Assembly (NCBI GenBank): GCA_023375785.1
Contig: SZWC01025206.1
Span: 1-35,476 of the forward strand
DNA from: Penium margaritaceum
Lineage: Eukaryota; Streptophyta; Zygnematophyceae; Desmidiales; Peniaceae
DNA length: 35,476 nt
Direction of reading: 5' to 3'
Shown one piece after another: positions 1 to 9,751 of the stretch. The translations under genes and the position numbers were made by a program. Every line of letters begins with the position of its first letter. The stretch's first letter is position 1. The notes beneath the pieces were generated by a model. The model worked only from the letters and a program-made list of their open reading frames with translations, was not told the DNA's origin and ran no database searches.

Positions 1-474
1 GGCACAACTCTGGCAAAACTCTGGCACAACTCTGGCACAACTCTGGCACAACTCTGGCACAACTCTGGCACAACTCTGGCACAACTCTGGAACAACTCTG
101 GCACAACTCTGGCACAACTCTCGCATAACCCTGGCACAACTCTTGCACAACTCTGGGACAACTCTGGCTAAACTCTGGCACAACTCTGGCACAGCTCTGG
201 CACAACTCTTGCACAACTATCGCATAACCTTGGCACAACTCTTGCACAACTCTGGCACAACTCTGGCACAACTCTGTCACAACTCTGGCACATTTCTGGC
301 ACAATTTTTACACAACTCTGGCACAACTCTGGCACAAATCTGGTACAACTCTCGCACAACTCTGGCACAACTCTGGCACAACTCTGGGAGAACTATGGCA
401 TAACTCTAGCACAACTCTGGCACAACTCTGGCACAACTCTGGCACGATTCTGGCACAAGTCTGGCACGACTATG
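1..474. repeat. 11-bp tandem satellite array (left edge)
   Basis: About 43 head-to-tail copies of an 11-bp unit, CTCTGGCACAA, run from the first base of the window to the start of element A's 5' LTR, so the array continues beyond the window. Copies carry scattered substitutions, such as CTCTTGCACAA and CTCTCGCATAA, with little length change. The short open frames over it only reflect the period and should not be read as genes. There is no spacer structure as in a CRISPR array, and the unit is not a telomere repeat. Confidence 0.95.
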
Positions 475-1625
475 TGTCAAGCACAATTCTGCCGCAGCTC
501 CGTAGAAGAGGTCACCCGCGGAAAGGGAATCGGGGCAGCCTACGATCCGCGCGCGGGATGCTGGCTCCCGCGGATGCGGTTGAGCGAGGGGTAGCGCGGG
601 ATCCAGGAGAGGCGAAGACCAAGGTACCTGAAAGAGAGTCGCCGCAGGTGAACACAACTCGCCTGCAGTGGTTCCTCTAATTCAAGCACTTGTGGCGAGG
701 CGGGAAGCGGTGGCGGGAAAATCCGCGGTGCAAGGAGAACAGGGCCAAGTCACAGCAGGATCCGCAGTCACTGAGAGTGTGCAGGCAGGACAGCGGAGGG
801 ACCGAGCAATCAGGGGGAGAAACATCCAATCAGCATGAGCGACCAAGCATCAATCACGGAGGAGCCGCGGGAGACGCACCGCGGAAGGCAAAGATTCAAG
901 GAAGAACACGAAGAACCGCGTGCACGAGCCGCGGATGAAGGATGTGACCAGCAGAAGATAGGCAGTGTGTGTGTGTGTGTGGTTGGGGACAAGACCCGCG
1001 GTGCGTAGCCGCACCGCGTGGAGTCCAAGTAGAAGGAAGAAGGATGATGTAAGAGGGATGAGACCGACGGCGTGCAGACACGCCGTGCGGAGTCCCAAGT
1101 AGAAAAGGGCCTCACTAGCAGTAGCACAAGTGCAACTCAGACTTGCTTTCCGAAGCATTCCATGTACTTCGGATTCAACTTTATAAAAGACATTTGCCGA
1201 ATCTCATCTCTGTTCTGCGCCCACTGCTCTCTTGCCTTCCGTTGTTCTTGGAATCCGGTCCGCAGACTGGGGGACTAAGTGCGTGAAGAACCAAAAGTCC
1301 GAGTGAAGTGAGCTGCTGTCGGTGTCCCTTGCATACACCCGTCCACGGAACAAAGGGTTCCGCGGAGAGGAGTCAGATGCCACAAGGTGGTGGACTCCCG
1401 GGTGGGAAGAAGTGGACCGCGGAGCGACACACATCGGTGAGTTCCCTGCGCAGAGGTCCAGACCTGTGGTCCGTGGAGTTGCTCACAGTCTGAAGTTGAC
1501 GCGGAAGCGTCGCTGCCTATCTGACCGGCATAAGTGGTGGTGGTGGACGTACATAATCCGCGGAGTAGCTTGGAGCGTAAACACCCGCGGACAAAATAAA
1601 GGGCGCGGCAAAATTGGGGGTATCA
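475..1625 (+). repeat. 5' LTR of element A
   Basis: 1,151 bp, beginning TGTCAAGCAC and ending GGGGGTATCA, a TG...CA LTR. It matches 14319-15472 along its whole length at roughly 94% by eye. It holds a TATA-like motif at 1182, a (GT)n run at 965-981 and eleven CCGCGG hexamers. The left end may be one base further out because a G precedes both copies. Homologous LTR pieces of element B lie at 28246-28695 and 32592-32782 in reverse orientation. Confidence 0.93.
1182..1189 (+). promoter_or_regulatory. Candidate TATA box of element A 5' LTR
   Basis: TATAAAAG occurs about 440 bp before the LTR end, where a Pol II promoter of an LTR element is expected. The equivalent site in the 3' LTR (about 15028-15036) reads TTTATCAAAG, so the motif is damaged there. 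No transcription start can be placed from sequence alone. Confidence 0.5.
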
Positions 1626-1663
1626 GTGTCATGGTGCGGTGAGCGTAGACAGTTCTTTGCTCT
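1626..1663 (+). promoter_or_regulatory. Post-LTR leader / candidate primer-binding region of element A
   Basis: Directly after the 5' LTR lies GTGTCATGGTGCGGTGAGCG, and element B has almost the same string beside its LTR (28222-28245, reverse strand). Conservation at this place suggests the primer binding site, and TGG at 1632-1634 could pair with a tRNA CCA end. It does not match the initiator-Met site seen in elements C and D, and I cannot assign a tRNA. Confidence 0.45.
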
Positions 1664-4600
1664 TTGCCAGGAGAACTACACGTGCCTTTTACATCAGTCG
1701 TTGATGTCGGCGGTCAGCTTCGTGCATCAGGACGTCAGGCGACGGCAGCAGCAGTCATCAACGTGGTGCTTCCTGCCACGACGAGCCGCGACCTACGCGG
1801 GAAGCAGAGACTCCTCGCCGGTTCTGTCCCGCACACCAGTCAGCTCATCACCAGGTCTGTTCCGCTCGCCCAGCACCGAAGGATGACCGAGTGGTTGGAG
1901 CAGCTGCACTGGCGCCGCATTATGGATGCGCTGGGGGAACAGGTGGAGGTGGAGAGCATCCACAATTCCGACAGTCATGGATCGATCCAACATCAGCAGG
2001 GACAAGAGGGCCAGCAGAATGTACCACTTGGGGCGCAATGGTTCTCTGATGCAGTACATTTGCTGGAGGTATTCTCCGATGGTGGAGAACTCAAGGCCTA
2101 TCGCGGACTGGTGTATCGGCGTCGTGGCGAGCAGCAGCAGCAGGTTACTGGCGGAACAGAGTCGCAGGACGCGCCCCCGCTAGCACATCCGCGACCCTTA
2201 CCGTTGAGCCCCGAGGATTCAGGGATCCCCGAGGCACCAGCACCGGACGAGCAACAAACCTCAGCGCAACTTCAGCGGGTGGGACTCTTAGCCCCCGCCT
2301 TTGGGATGCCACAGCATATAAACCCGCCGCAGCAGCCGGCTGGGACAATCCCGGGAGCCCGCTTGCAACAAGAGCAAATGGCCACATCAGCACAGCCCAC
2401 GGAAGGCATGCAGCTGGGGATGCCCATGTCCGCGCAGGCATCAGGAGCCACACAACCCCAACCAACTCCCCATGAGTCAGACTCCTCTGACCATGGGAAC
2501 GATAGCCGCAGGGGCGGCCGCACAACCCCAAGCAATTGGAGTGGCTCAGTCACCGAGGTACCCGTTGCAGCCGCACATGGGGGGCGGGCAGGTAGGGACA
2601 GCGCCACCGCTCTCTGCGTCCGGGCCAGTGCAGCTACAGACGCAACATACGAATCTGGTCACCTTGCCTACCGGGGCGCCCCCGCAGCCACCTGCGCCAA
2701 GTACACCACCGCAGCAGTAGGTGATGCTGAGCACCATGCAGACGGGAGCCATGCCGCATCCGCTTGCGGCGGGATTGCAGCAGCCAGCACATCCGCCACC
2801 GCAGCTCATGATGCAAGCGGGGGTGATGGAAGGGCCCTCCGCAGTCACGCAGCCGCCACCACAGATGTCCTAGTCCGGAGGCGGTGCCACTAACCAGGGG
2901 AACACGGCCCAGCCTCCACTGACCGGGACCCAACCAACGAATCATCAGCAGTAGATGATCGGAGGCGGAGCATAGCTGACGACTATGACGCAGCCTTCTG
3001 CAGCCACGCCAGCCCTGTGGACGACCCAAACACAGCAGCAGATGGATCCAATGCCGGTGGGAACGATGCCGCCGACGCTTGTACCCAACATGCTTTCGCA
3101 GCCACCCATGCCCGCTGATCAGCAGCCCCACCACCAGCAGGTGATTTGAACAATGCCAGTCGGAGCGGCTCCTCAGGCCTCACTGCCAATGCCACAACCA
3201 ACTGCACAGAGCCATTCGTACCTGCCCCCACAGCAGCTACAAGGGAATCTGCACCCGACCGCCAACGCTAGACCAGCAGTTCCTCTCCACCCTGCGGCTG
3301 CGGTCCCACTGGCTCAGACGTACTGGGTGCCCCAGACAGCGGCGCCACCGGTACAGGGAACTCAGGTTCTGCCGCCGGGGACAGCATTCTTCTCCACACC
3401 CTACACAGCCTCCATACCCACCCCATCTTCCTGGTACATGCCTCTCCCACCTACACAAGAAAGTCTTCCCATGCCCGCGGGACAGCTCCAGATGCCGATC
3501 CCTCCTGGTGGATAATCCGTGGCTCCACCTGCAATGCTTCTCCGCCACATGCTGTGACTGCATTGACGACTAACCGGAACACCGTCCCGTAGCTACAATA
3601 CATCCGTTCCGAGCCCGCCAACATCCCCCGACTGGATTCCTTCAAAGGTGCCCCGGAGGAAGGCCCCTGGATCTAGCTCAAACAAATCACCCTCTATACT
3701 AGCATCGGCCGGATCCCGCCCGACATTTATCTCGCTACTGCAGAACTCCACCTCCAAGGAGCGGCAGCAGACTGGTCCAACGCACGAGCACCTTTCCCAT
3801 CTTTTGAAGACTTTGGCAACGCCCTCATCGAGCGCTTCAAACACTTGATAATGGAAGAAGCGCTACAGAAGATAGAGAAGGAGGTCACGTGCAATGATGA
3901 TGACATCCGCAGATTCTTGGACCAGTTCCTGACCTGGGCCTCAGTAGCCAAGAGCCCGCAGGGAGAAGGCCTGCCGCTGTGGGTCTTGCTGCAAAACCTC
4001 ATCCGTACCCTTCCGGACGAGATCAGCAGTCTCATGATTGTTGACCATTCTCTTTCCCTCCAGGACGCGGTACGGGACGCTACGGCCATATTCACCAGAC
4101 AGCGGTCCACTCGACAATACGAGGGCAGCAACACACACACGCCCGCCTCTTCGGACGCCCCGCCTCCGCAGCAGCAGAAGCCAAAAGCTTGCTATACGTG
4201 TCAGAGCCTGGAAGACATCGCCAGGGACTGCCCTTGCAAGCGACAAGCAGCTACGCGACCTGAACCAGCCTCCCAGGACCCTATGGTTTAGCAGTGGCAG
4301 CAGTACTACAACCAGGCATGGCCAGGTCCGCAAGAGCAGCATCAGCAGCGGCAGCAGCAGCAGCAGCAACAACAACCGCATCCGCCCCCCACCGGGCAGG
4401 ATCACCTGAGATAGGGGACGGGCCAGGGACTCTTTCCAATTCCGCCACCAAACCCCGCTGTTGGAGCCAGCAACATGAAGCTGAGTTTGCCCATGGTCGA
4501 GGATGAGACTACTGAGGCCACCCCCACGCCTGAGGAGATGGAACTCATATCGCGAGCCTGTCGAATCAAGCTCCGCAGATGGGACCTACAGGAAGCTGCA

Positions 4601-4675
4601 TAGCTCCAAGACGACCTGCGGCGACGAGCGGAAGCCGTCGAGGCCCAGCTACAGGAGGCTATTACTGCCTGCTCC
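1664..4675 (+). pseudogene. gag: Element A gag region (P/Q-rich leader, gag core, zinc knuckle)
   Basis: Capsid/nucleocapsid part of the polyprotein, which would package element RNA in the cytoplasm. The frame opens at ATG 1664; its opening MPGELHVPF matches MPAELHVPF in element B, which supports this start. A long Pro/Gln/Met-rich leader follows. A frameshift near 2460 moves coding to another frame, and a one-base loss near 3530 restores it. The gag core (about 3593-4080) has the pattern of the Ty3/Gypsy gag family, including ATAELHLQGAAADW. The knuckle at 4190-4231 is C-x2-C-x4-D-x4-C: Asp at 4214 sits where His is expected, and B keeps the His. Stops are TAG at 3590, 3674, 4289, 4412 and 4601. 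A poly-Gln tract lies near 4340-4375. Confidence 0.85.
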
Positions 4676-5578
4676 GTGCGACCCCCAGAGAAGCGCCGCC
4701 AACCGGATCCCGCGCCTGCGGTACTTCTAAATTCTGCGAACAACTCACCTGCATCTCAGCGCATTCCCACCCTTGCAGCCGATTCCACAGATCCGGTAGA
4801 CAAACTCTTCACCACTCCTATCGCCTCCGTGAACTTCTTCGACTTCCTCCGCCTCCATCCCGAGTTAGCTCCGCGGCTCAGAGAGGTGTTTACCAAAGCC
4901 AATCATCGCCTCCAGACCGTTGGCATCTCCCTTGCGTGCACCAATCCGCCCCACGGCACCTAGAACACCCGACGCATTGTGGCAGAGGCCCCACACGCAT
5001 TAACCACAGAGGAGATGGACTTGGGCTGGGCACCACAACCCCTGGAACCACTTCGCCGCGATGACCGCCATTACGAGGTGGCCTGCTGCGTGGTCTGGAT
5101 CTGTGGCCGCAAGTTCCTGGCCATCATCGACGCAGGGGCAACCCACACTACTGTGGCCCTCTGCGTCCTCTGCCTCGTTGGATGGACAGACTGCATCCTT
5201 CCAACGCGGCGGCTGTTCAGTAACTCCGCAGGAGGGTTAGATTACGGGGATGGTGAAGTGCGGGGCTTGTCCTTATAAGTGTGTACTCTGCACGAGCCGA
5301 TGGATGTCCAAGTGACCCAAGCACGGACCTATGACGTTCTCGTGGGCATGGACTATCTCCTTCCGCGACAAGGCAACCTTCTGTTTTCCCTGGGCGTCAT
5401 GCAGCTCACATCCGCACCGGGTACTAAAGAGTATGCCCTCATCAATGTGGGCGACCGAGTCACGGTGCCAGTGGCCGATGCTTCACCCTTCTCCCTCTGA
5501 GATGCGGTGTAGGAAGATGCAATTGCACGTTCACTGAGCAACCCGGCCCCAGCAGATGTCGTTCTGGACGCGGAGCAG
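4676..5578 (+). pseudogene. pro: Element A aspartic protease 1 (inactive)
   Basis: Retropepsin-like protease that would cut the polyprotein inside the particle. A conserved lead-in (about 4796-5080, with the stretch NFFDFLRLHPEL) precedes the catalytic core, where CGRKFLAIIDAGATHTT (about 5102-5152) carries DAG at 5129-5137. The family motif is DTG or DSG, and element B has DTG here, so A's copy is probably dead. The later core motif ARTYDVLVGMDYL marks the second half of the fold. Stops: TAG 4961, TAA 5276, TGA 5498, TAG 5510. The whole module is homologous to a second copy at about 7540-8170. Confidence 0.85.
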
Positions 5579-7186
5579 GTGCCTGTCGAGGAGTGGCGTG
5601 AACTTTCCGTGGAGCATGCGGAAGCAGGGGTGCGTGTGAACCTTCTGGGGTTGTGGCAGCAGAGTGAGCACGCATTCGGCCAGGGCCTTGCCCTCGACGA
5701 CGACGATGACTTCTATCCCCCCCGCGAGCAACTGCCCCCTCCACCCCCGCGGTGGGACCACATCCTTCACCCTTGCCTCTCACCATCCCAGAAGCGGGAC
5801 TTCCAGGACTTGTTGGACTCCTTTGCTGACATTTTTACTGGTTCAGCGATAGACCTTGGAGCAGTCAACACCTCTCATGTCATCAACACCGGCACAGCTA
5901 CCGCGGTCAAACAGAAGGTCCGCCGAATCCTCCCTGACCAAGAACAGATCATCAATGACGGTCTCGCGTAATTCAAGGCGCAAGGCGTGATCGTGCCCAT
6001 CGTCAGCCCCTGGCGGGCCAACTTGGTCATCGTCGGCAAACCGGACGGCTCCAACCGCTTCTGTGTGATCTTCCGCGACCTCAACCGCGTCACTGAGGAA
6101 GATGCCTACCCCATGCCGCTGATTGTCGACATCCAGGAGCGCCAGCAGGGGCGCGAATGGTTTGCCAAATTCGACGTCAAGGCAGCCTTCCACACCGTCT
6201 CCATGCACCCGGATTCCATCGCCAAGACGGCCTTCGTCACCCCCGAAGGCCTCTACGCCTTCACCCGCATGCCCTTCGGTCTCCGCAATTCCAGCGCCAC
6301 GTTCTAGCGCGTCATGGACCCCACTCTGCGCGGCATCCCTAACGTAAGCTGCTACATCTACGACATCATGGTCGCAACTCATAGTTTTGCGGACCTCTTC
6401 TCCTCCATCTCCGCTGTCTTCGTTGCACTGTGTGATACAAATCTCAAACTCAAAGCTGCCAAGTGCTCCATCGGCGCCTCGGAGATGGAGTTTTTGAGCT
6501 TTGTCATGAGCGCCGACGGCATCAAAACTGACCCCGCAAAAATCGCGGCCGTCCAGGAATGGCGCCAACCCACTACCGCGGGGTAGGTCAACATCTTCCT
6601 TGGCTTTGTCTCCTTCTACCGCAAGTTCGTCCGCGACCACGCCCGCATCATACGCCCAATACAGCAGCTGATCCATTAGGACATCCCATTCGAGTGGACT
6701 CCGGAGTGTGCCGCTGCTTGGGCAGAAATCAAGCATCGACTGGTCACCGCGCCCATAATTGAGTTCCCTGATTTCAACCTCCCCTTCTCCATCACCACTG
6801 ACTGGTCACAGGACGGCCTTGGTACCGTCCTGTCGCAGTCAGTCCAGGAACCGGTCCAGTGGGTGATTGTACATGCCAGCCGCGACCTCACTAACGGTGA
6901 GCGGAACTACCCACCGGTGAAGGGCGAATGCTTAGCTGTGCTGTGGGCCCTCCAACACTTCCGCGACTACATCAAGAACGGCAAACCTTTCATGATCCTC
7001 ACAGATCATCAAGCGCTACAGTGGCTGCTCACGACGTAGAACCATGAGGGCATCTTGGCCATGTGGGCCCTCCTCTTGCAGGGCTACAACATGAAAATCA
7101 AGTATCAGCCTGCGCTCACCAATCGCAACGCTGATGCTCTCAGCCGCCTTCCCCGCGAAGACTGGCCGCACCCCGCAGACCTGTAG
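5579..7186 (+). pseudogene. pol: Element A reverse transcriptase and RNase H (inactive)
   Basis: Copies element RNA into DNA (RT) and degrades the RNA strand (RNase H). RT landmarks: FAKFDVKAAFHTV with the first catalytic Asp at 6173, and FTRMPFGLRNS. The catalytic box reads YIYD at 6353-6364, so the first Asp of YIDD is Tyr (TAC at 6359); B keeps both Asp. RNase H begins near 6770 and shows Asp at 6800, Glu in GECLAVLWAL, and Asp in TDHQALQWL. It ends with the typical NADALSRL motif. Stops: TAA 5969; TAG 6305, 6584, 6677, 7037 and 7184. Most of the TAGs fall where B has Gln. RT followed directly by RNase H is standard for Ty3/Gypsy. Confidence 0.93.
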
Positions 7187-9751
7187 AACAGCCTCCAGGA
7201 GTCTCCTCCTGCAGCTGCCCCTCCCCCCGCGGATGCTGAGCCTCAGTGGGAGGGTGTCGCTCGCAAATTCACGGAGGAGGAATCCGCATCCGCGTACCAA
7301 CTCCCGTTCGAGCTGGAATATACCGACTACTCAGGCCCCGTGGAGACCCTCCCTGCTCTCCTTGCCACCGGTCTTCAGCTTGCCCGCCATTTCAACCCCA
7401 CCATTCGTGGTTGGATGCTCAAGGAGATTGCAGCACACCTTCCCCCTCGCTCTTCCCGGCCACCATCCCACCGGACTCCCTCGGCTGCGCAGGATGCCAC
7501 TGATTCCTCGACGATGTCTCCTCCACCCTCTTCCTCCCCTCTTCTCGACACGCGCCACCCTCCCTCTCTGGTCGACTTCCTCCTTCACTCCCCTGCATCT
7601 GTAGACCGCCTCCAGTCCCTCTTCTCCTCCTCAAATCCCTCCCTCTCTCCCATCAGAATCCGCCTCTCTTGTACCCTCACCCGCGATGCAGGAGTCCGCA
7701 TGGTGGCCCATGCCATCGTCACGGCACACTCCCGCGTCCGGGAAAATGCCTGCCGCGCGCCATGCACATGGGTCCCTATCCCGTTGGTCCCCGGTCCGCC
7801 GACACCTGCCGAGGTCCACGTGGCATGGTGCTACGTCTGGGTATGTGGCCGCAAGTTCGTGGCCATCGTGGACACCGGCGCCACCCATACTACCATCGCG
7901 ATGCGGATGGCCCGCACCTTGCGCCTCGACCATCTCATCACGCCCACCCGGCTCCGCTTCTCCATCTCCACTGGTGCCATCGACGCACCCATCGGCCAGA
8001 TCGCGGCCCTCCCCATGCAGGTCGCCAATGTGCATGCACCGCACACTGTGCAGGTGTGCGATGTCCGCACATATGACATGCTCCTGGCGGCCGACTGGCT
8101 CGCGCCATGCCAAGCGGATATATTGCTCGGGGCGGGCATTATCAGCCTCATTTCTGTTTCTGACGCTCGATCATTCACCCCACTCTTCACCTCAGCTCGA
8201 CCACTCTCCGTTCCTTCTCCTATGGTTCTCATGCCACCCGCTTCTGGCATTCAGTTCACCCGCCGCGTCACTTGCAGTTTGGGTTCCGCCCGCGGCACTG
8301 CCTCCGCCATGGCTCGCCCTCCCAGCACGGGGTCTGCACCTTCGAACAGGGGGGGTGATAGCGCCTCGCGGCGTGCAATCAGGCAACAGACCGCAGGTCG
8401 AGCCACGGCACCTACGGCTGGCGCCGGACGCTCCGCGCCACCAGCAGCAGCAGCGTCACGTAGAGCATCCCCAGCATCAGCCCCTTCCGCGGCACCAGCA
8501 GTGGTAGCATCACCTGGAGCCTCTCCGGCACCAGGCCCTTCCGCGGCACCAGTAGTGGCGGCAATACCTGGAGCCTCTCCGGTACCAGGCCCTTCCGCGG
8601 CACCATCAGTAGAACTCGTGGTGGTGGCAACACCTGGGGCCTCTCCGGCACCAGGAACTGCAGCGGCACCAGCAGTAGTGGCATCACCTGAAGCCCCTCT
8701 GGCACCAGGAACTTCAGCGGTACCAGAAGTAAGAGCATCACCTGGGACACCCCCAGCACCAAGCCCTTGCGCGGCAGCAGCAGCAGCGCTACCTAGGGCA
8801 CCTTCGCCAGCAGGCCCTCCCGCATTCCCGGTAGCAACGACACCCGTAGGTGCACCGCCACCACTCGGCCACTCTGCACCAACCGCCCACTCCTCCTCTC
8901 CACCGGCCTCACGAGACAACCCGGCACGCGGAATATCGCAACCCTCGCTCAGTGCTGGGACAATCATGGAGGGTGCACAGACACGTCTAGAGGAGAGCTC
9001 CGGCGATAGTGGAGACCACCCCAAGGCCGACCACCTGCTGGATGTAGTGAGCAGCGTCATCATCCACCTGCAGGATGAACTCCCAGAGGTAGTCCGCACA
9101 AGCTTGGGAAACTCTCTCTTCAATCTCGCCAGGCAGGTGGCCTTGAAGGGCGCAGCCAAGACCGCCCTCGCCCTTGGGCCGCGAGCACGCCAAGCGCAGT
9201 TACTAGAGACGGCGGGGGCCGGGCGTCTCATTTCGGCGCTCCACGACCTCCTCAATCTTCGCCTGGCGCAGGCCATGGCGGGTGTGGCGCCACTTCTTGA
9301 CACGGAACAACCGGACCGTAACGTGAATGCCGCCCGCTCATGGTGGCACCTGGTCTGCCGCGACCAGGCCGCGGACCCCACGTGCCGCTATGTGCATCTA
9401 CTCCAAGAGCGCCCCCGGGCACTCACCATATATCACACCGCCCGCATGCCGACAGGAACGATGGAAGTGCCGGACCGCAAGACGGTGGCGGAACTCTGGA
9501 GATGGGGCTACCTGCTTGGGCTCGTCTCCCGCATGTGGGGAGTGCAGTACATGGCAGCGGAACTGGCAGTCATCTCTACGGCGGAGCAGCAGCATGAGCA
9601 CTGGTTTGCCGCTATCGTCGAGGCTTGGCACCTGACCCAAGACAGTGCTCTGTGCCAACGGGCCGTGACCGCGGTGGCTGAAGGATTGTGGAAATCACTT
9701 CAGAAGACACAGACTGCACTAACAGAGGAGGTAGTGTGTCACTGGGCCTGA
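7187..9751 (+). CDS. Element A second protease module, Ala/Pro repeats and unknown helical domain
   Basis: Longest intact frame in the window: open from 7187, first Met at 7340, 803 codons from there. From that Met: a lead-in and aspartic protease domain (about 70-280) with an intact DTG at 178-180 (bases 7871-7879) inside VCGRKFVAIVDTGATHTT; Ala/Pro/Ser repeats with a 17-18-residue unit (about 380-490); and a Trp- and Leu-rich, mainly helical domain (about 543-803) that I do not recognise. The protease part is homologous to protease 1 upstream, a duplication within one element. In normal Ty3/Gypsy elements RNase H leads straight to integrase, so this block is an insertion in the plan. B carries the same block. 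It ends at TGA 9749, where B has TAG, so the stop probably arose by mutation inside a longer polyprotein. Confidence 0.8.
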   Translation, partial: NSLQESPPAAAPPPADAEPQWEGVARKFTEEESASAYQLPFELEYTDYSGPVETLPALLATGLQLARHFNPTIRGWMLKEIAAHLPPRSSRPPSHRTPSAAQDATDSSTMSPPPSSSPLLDTRHPPSLVDFLLHSPASVDRLQSLFSSSNPSLSPIRIRLSCTLTRDAGVRMVAHAIVTAHSRVRENACRAPCTWVPIPLVPGPPTPAEVHVAWCYVWVCGRKFVAIVDTGATHTTIAMRMARTLRLDHLITPTRLRFSISTGAIDAPIGQIAALPMQVANVHAPHTVQVCDVRTYDMLLAADWLAPCQADILLGAGIISLISVSDARSFTPLFTSARPLSVPSPMVLMPPASGIQFTRRVTCSLGSARGTASAMARPPSTGSAPSNRGGDSASRRAIRQQTAGRATAPTAGAGRSAPPAAAASRRASPASAPSAAPAVVASPGASPAPGPSAAPVVAAIPGASPVPGPSAAPSVELVVVATPGASPAPGTAAAPAVVASPEAPLAPGTSAVPEVRASPGTPPAPSPCAAAAAALPRAPSPAGPPAFPVATTPVGAPPPLGHSAPTAHSSSPPASRDNPARGISQPSLSAGTIMEGAQTRLEESSGDSGDHPKADHLLDVVSSVIIHLQDELPEVVRTSLGNSLFNLARQVALKGAAKTALALGPRARQAQLLETAGAGRLISALHDLLNLRLAQAMAGVAPLLDTEQPDRNVNAARSWWHLVCRDQAADPTCRYVHLLQERPRALTIYHTARMPTGTMEVPDRKTVAELWRWGYLLGLVSRMWGVQYMAAELAVISTAEQQHEHWFAAIVEAWHLTQDSALCQRAVTAVAEGLWKSLQKTQTALTEEVVCHWA

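Noticed and set aside
143-657. Short open frames over the 11-bp satellite and LTR start
   Set aside because: An 11-bp period cycles through all frames and gives repetitive peptides; there is no evidence of coding.
964-982. Z-DNA or regulatory role of the (GT)n run in A's LTRs
   Set aside because: The run is short, at about eight repeats, and there is no further support beyond its presence in both LTRs.
8251-9381. Long minus-strand open frame over element A (376 codons), and similar ones at 5843-6736 and 11027-12025
   Set aside because: They lie antisense to recognisable pol domains and mirror its codon bias; no domain or start context supports them.
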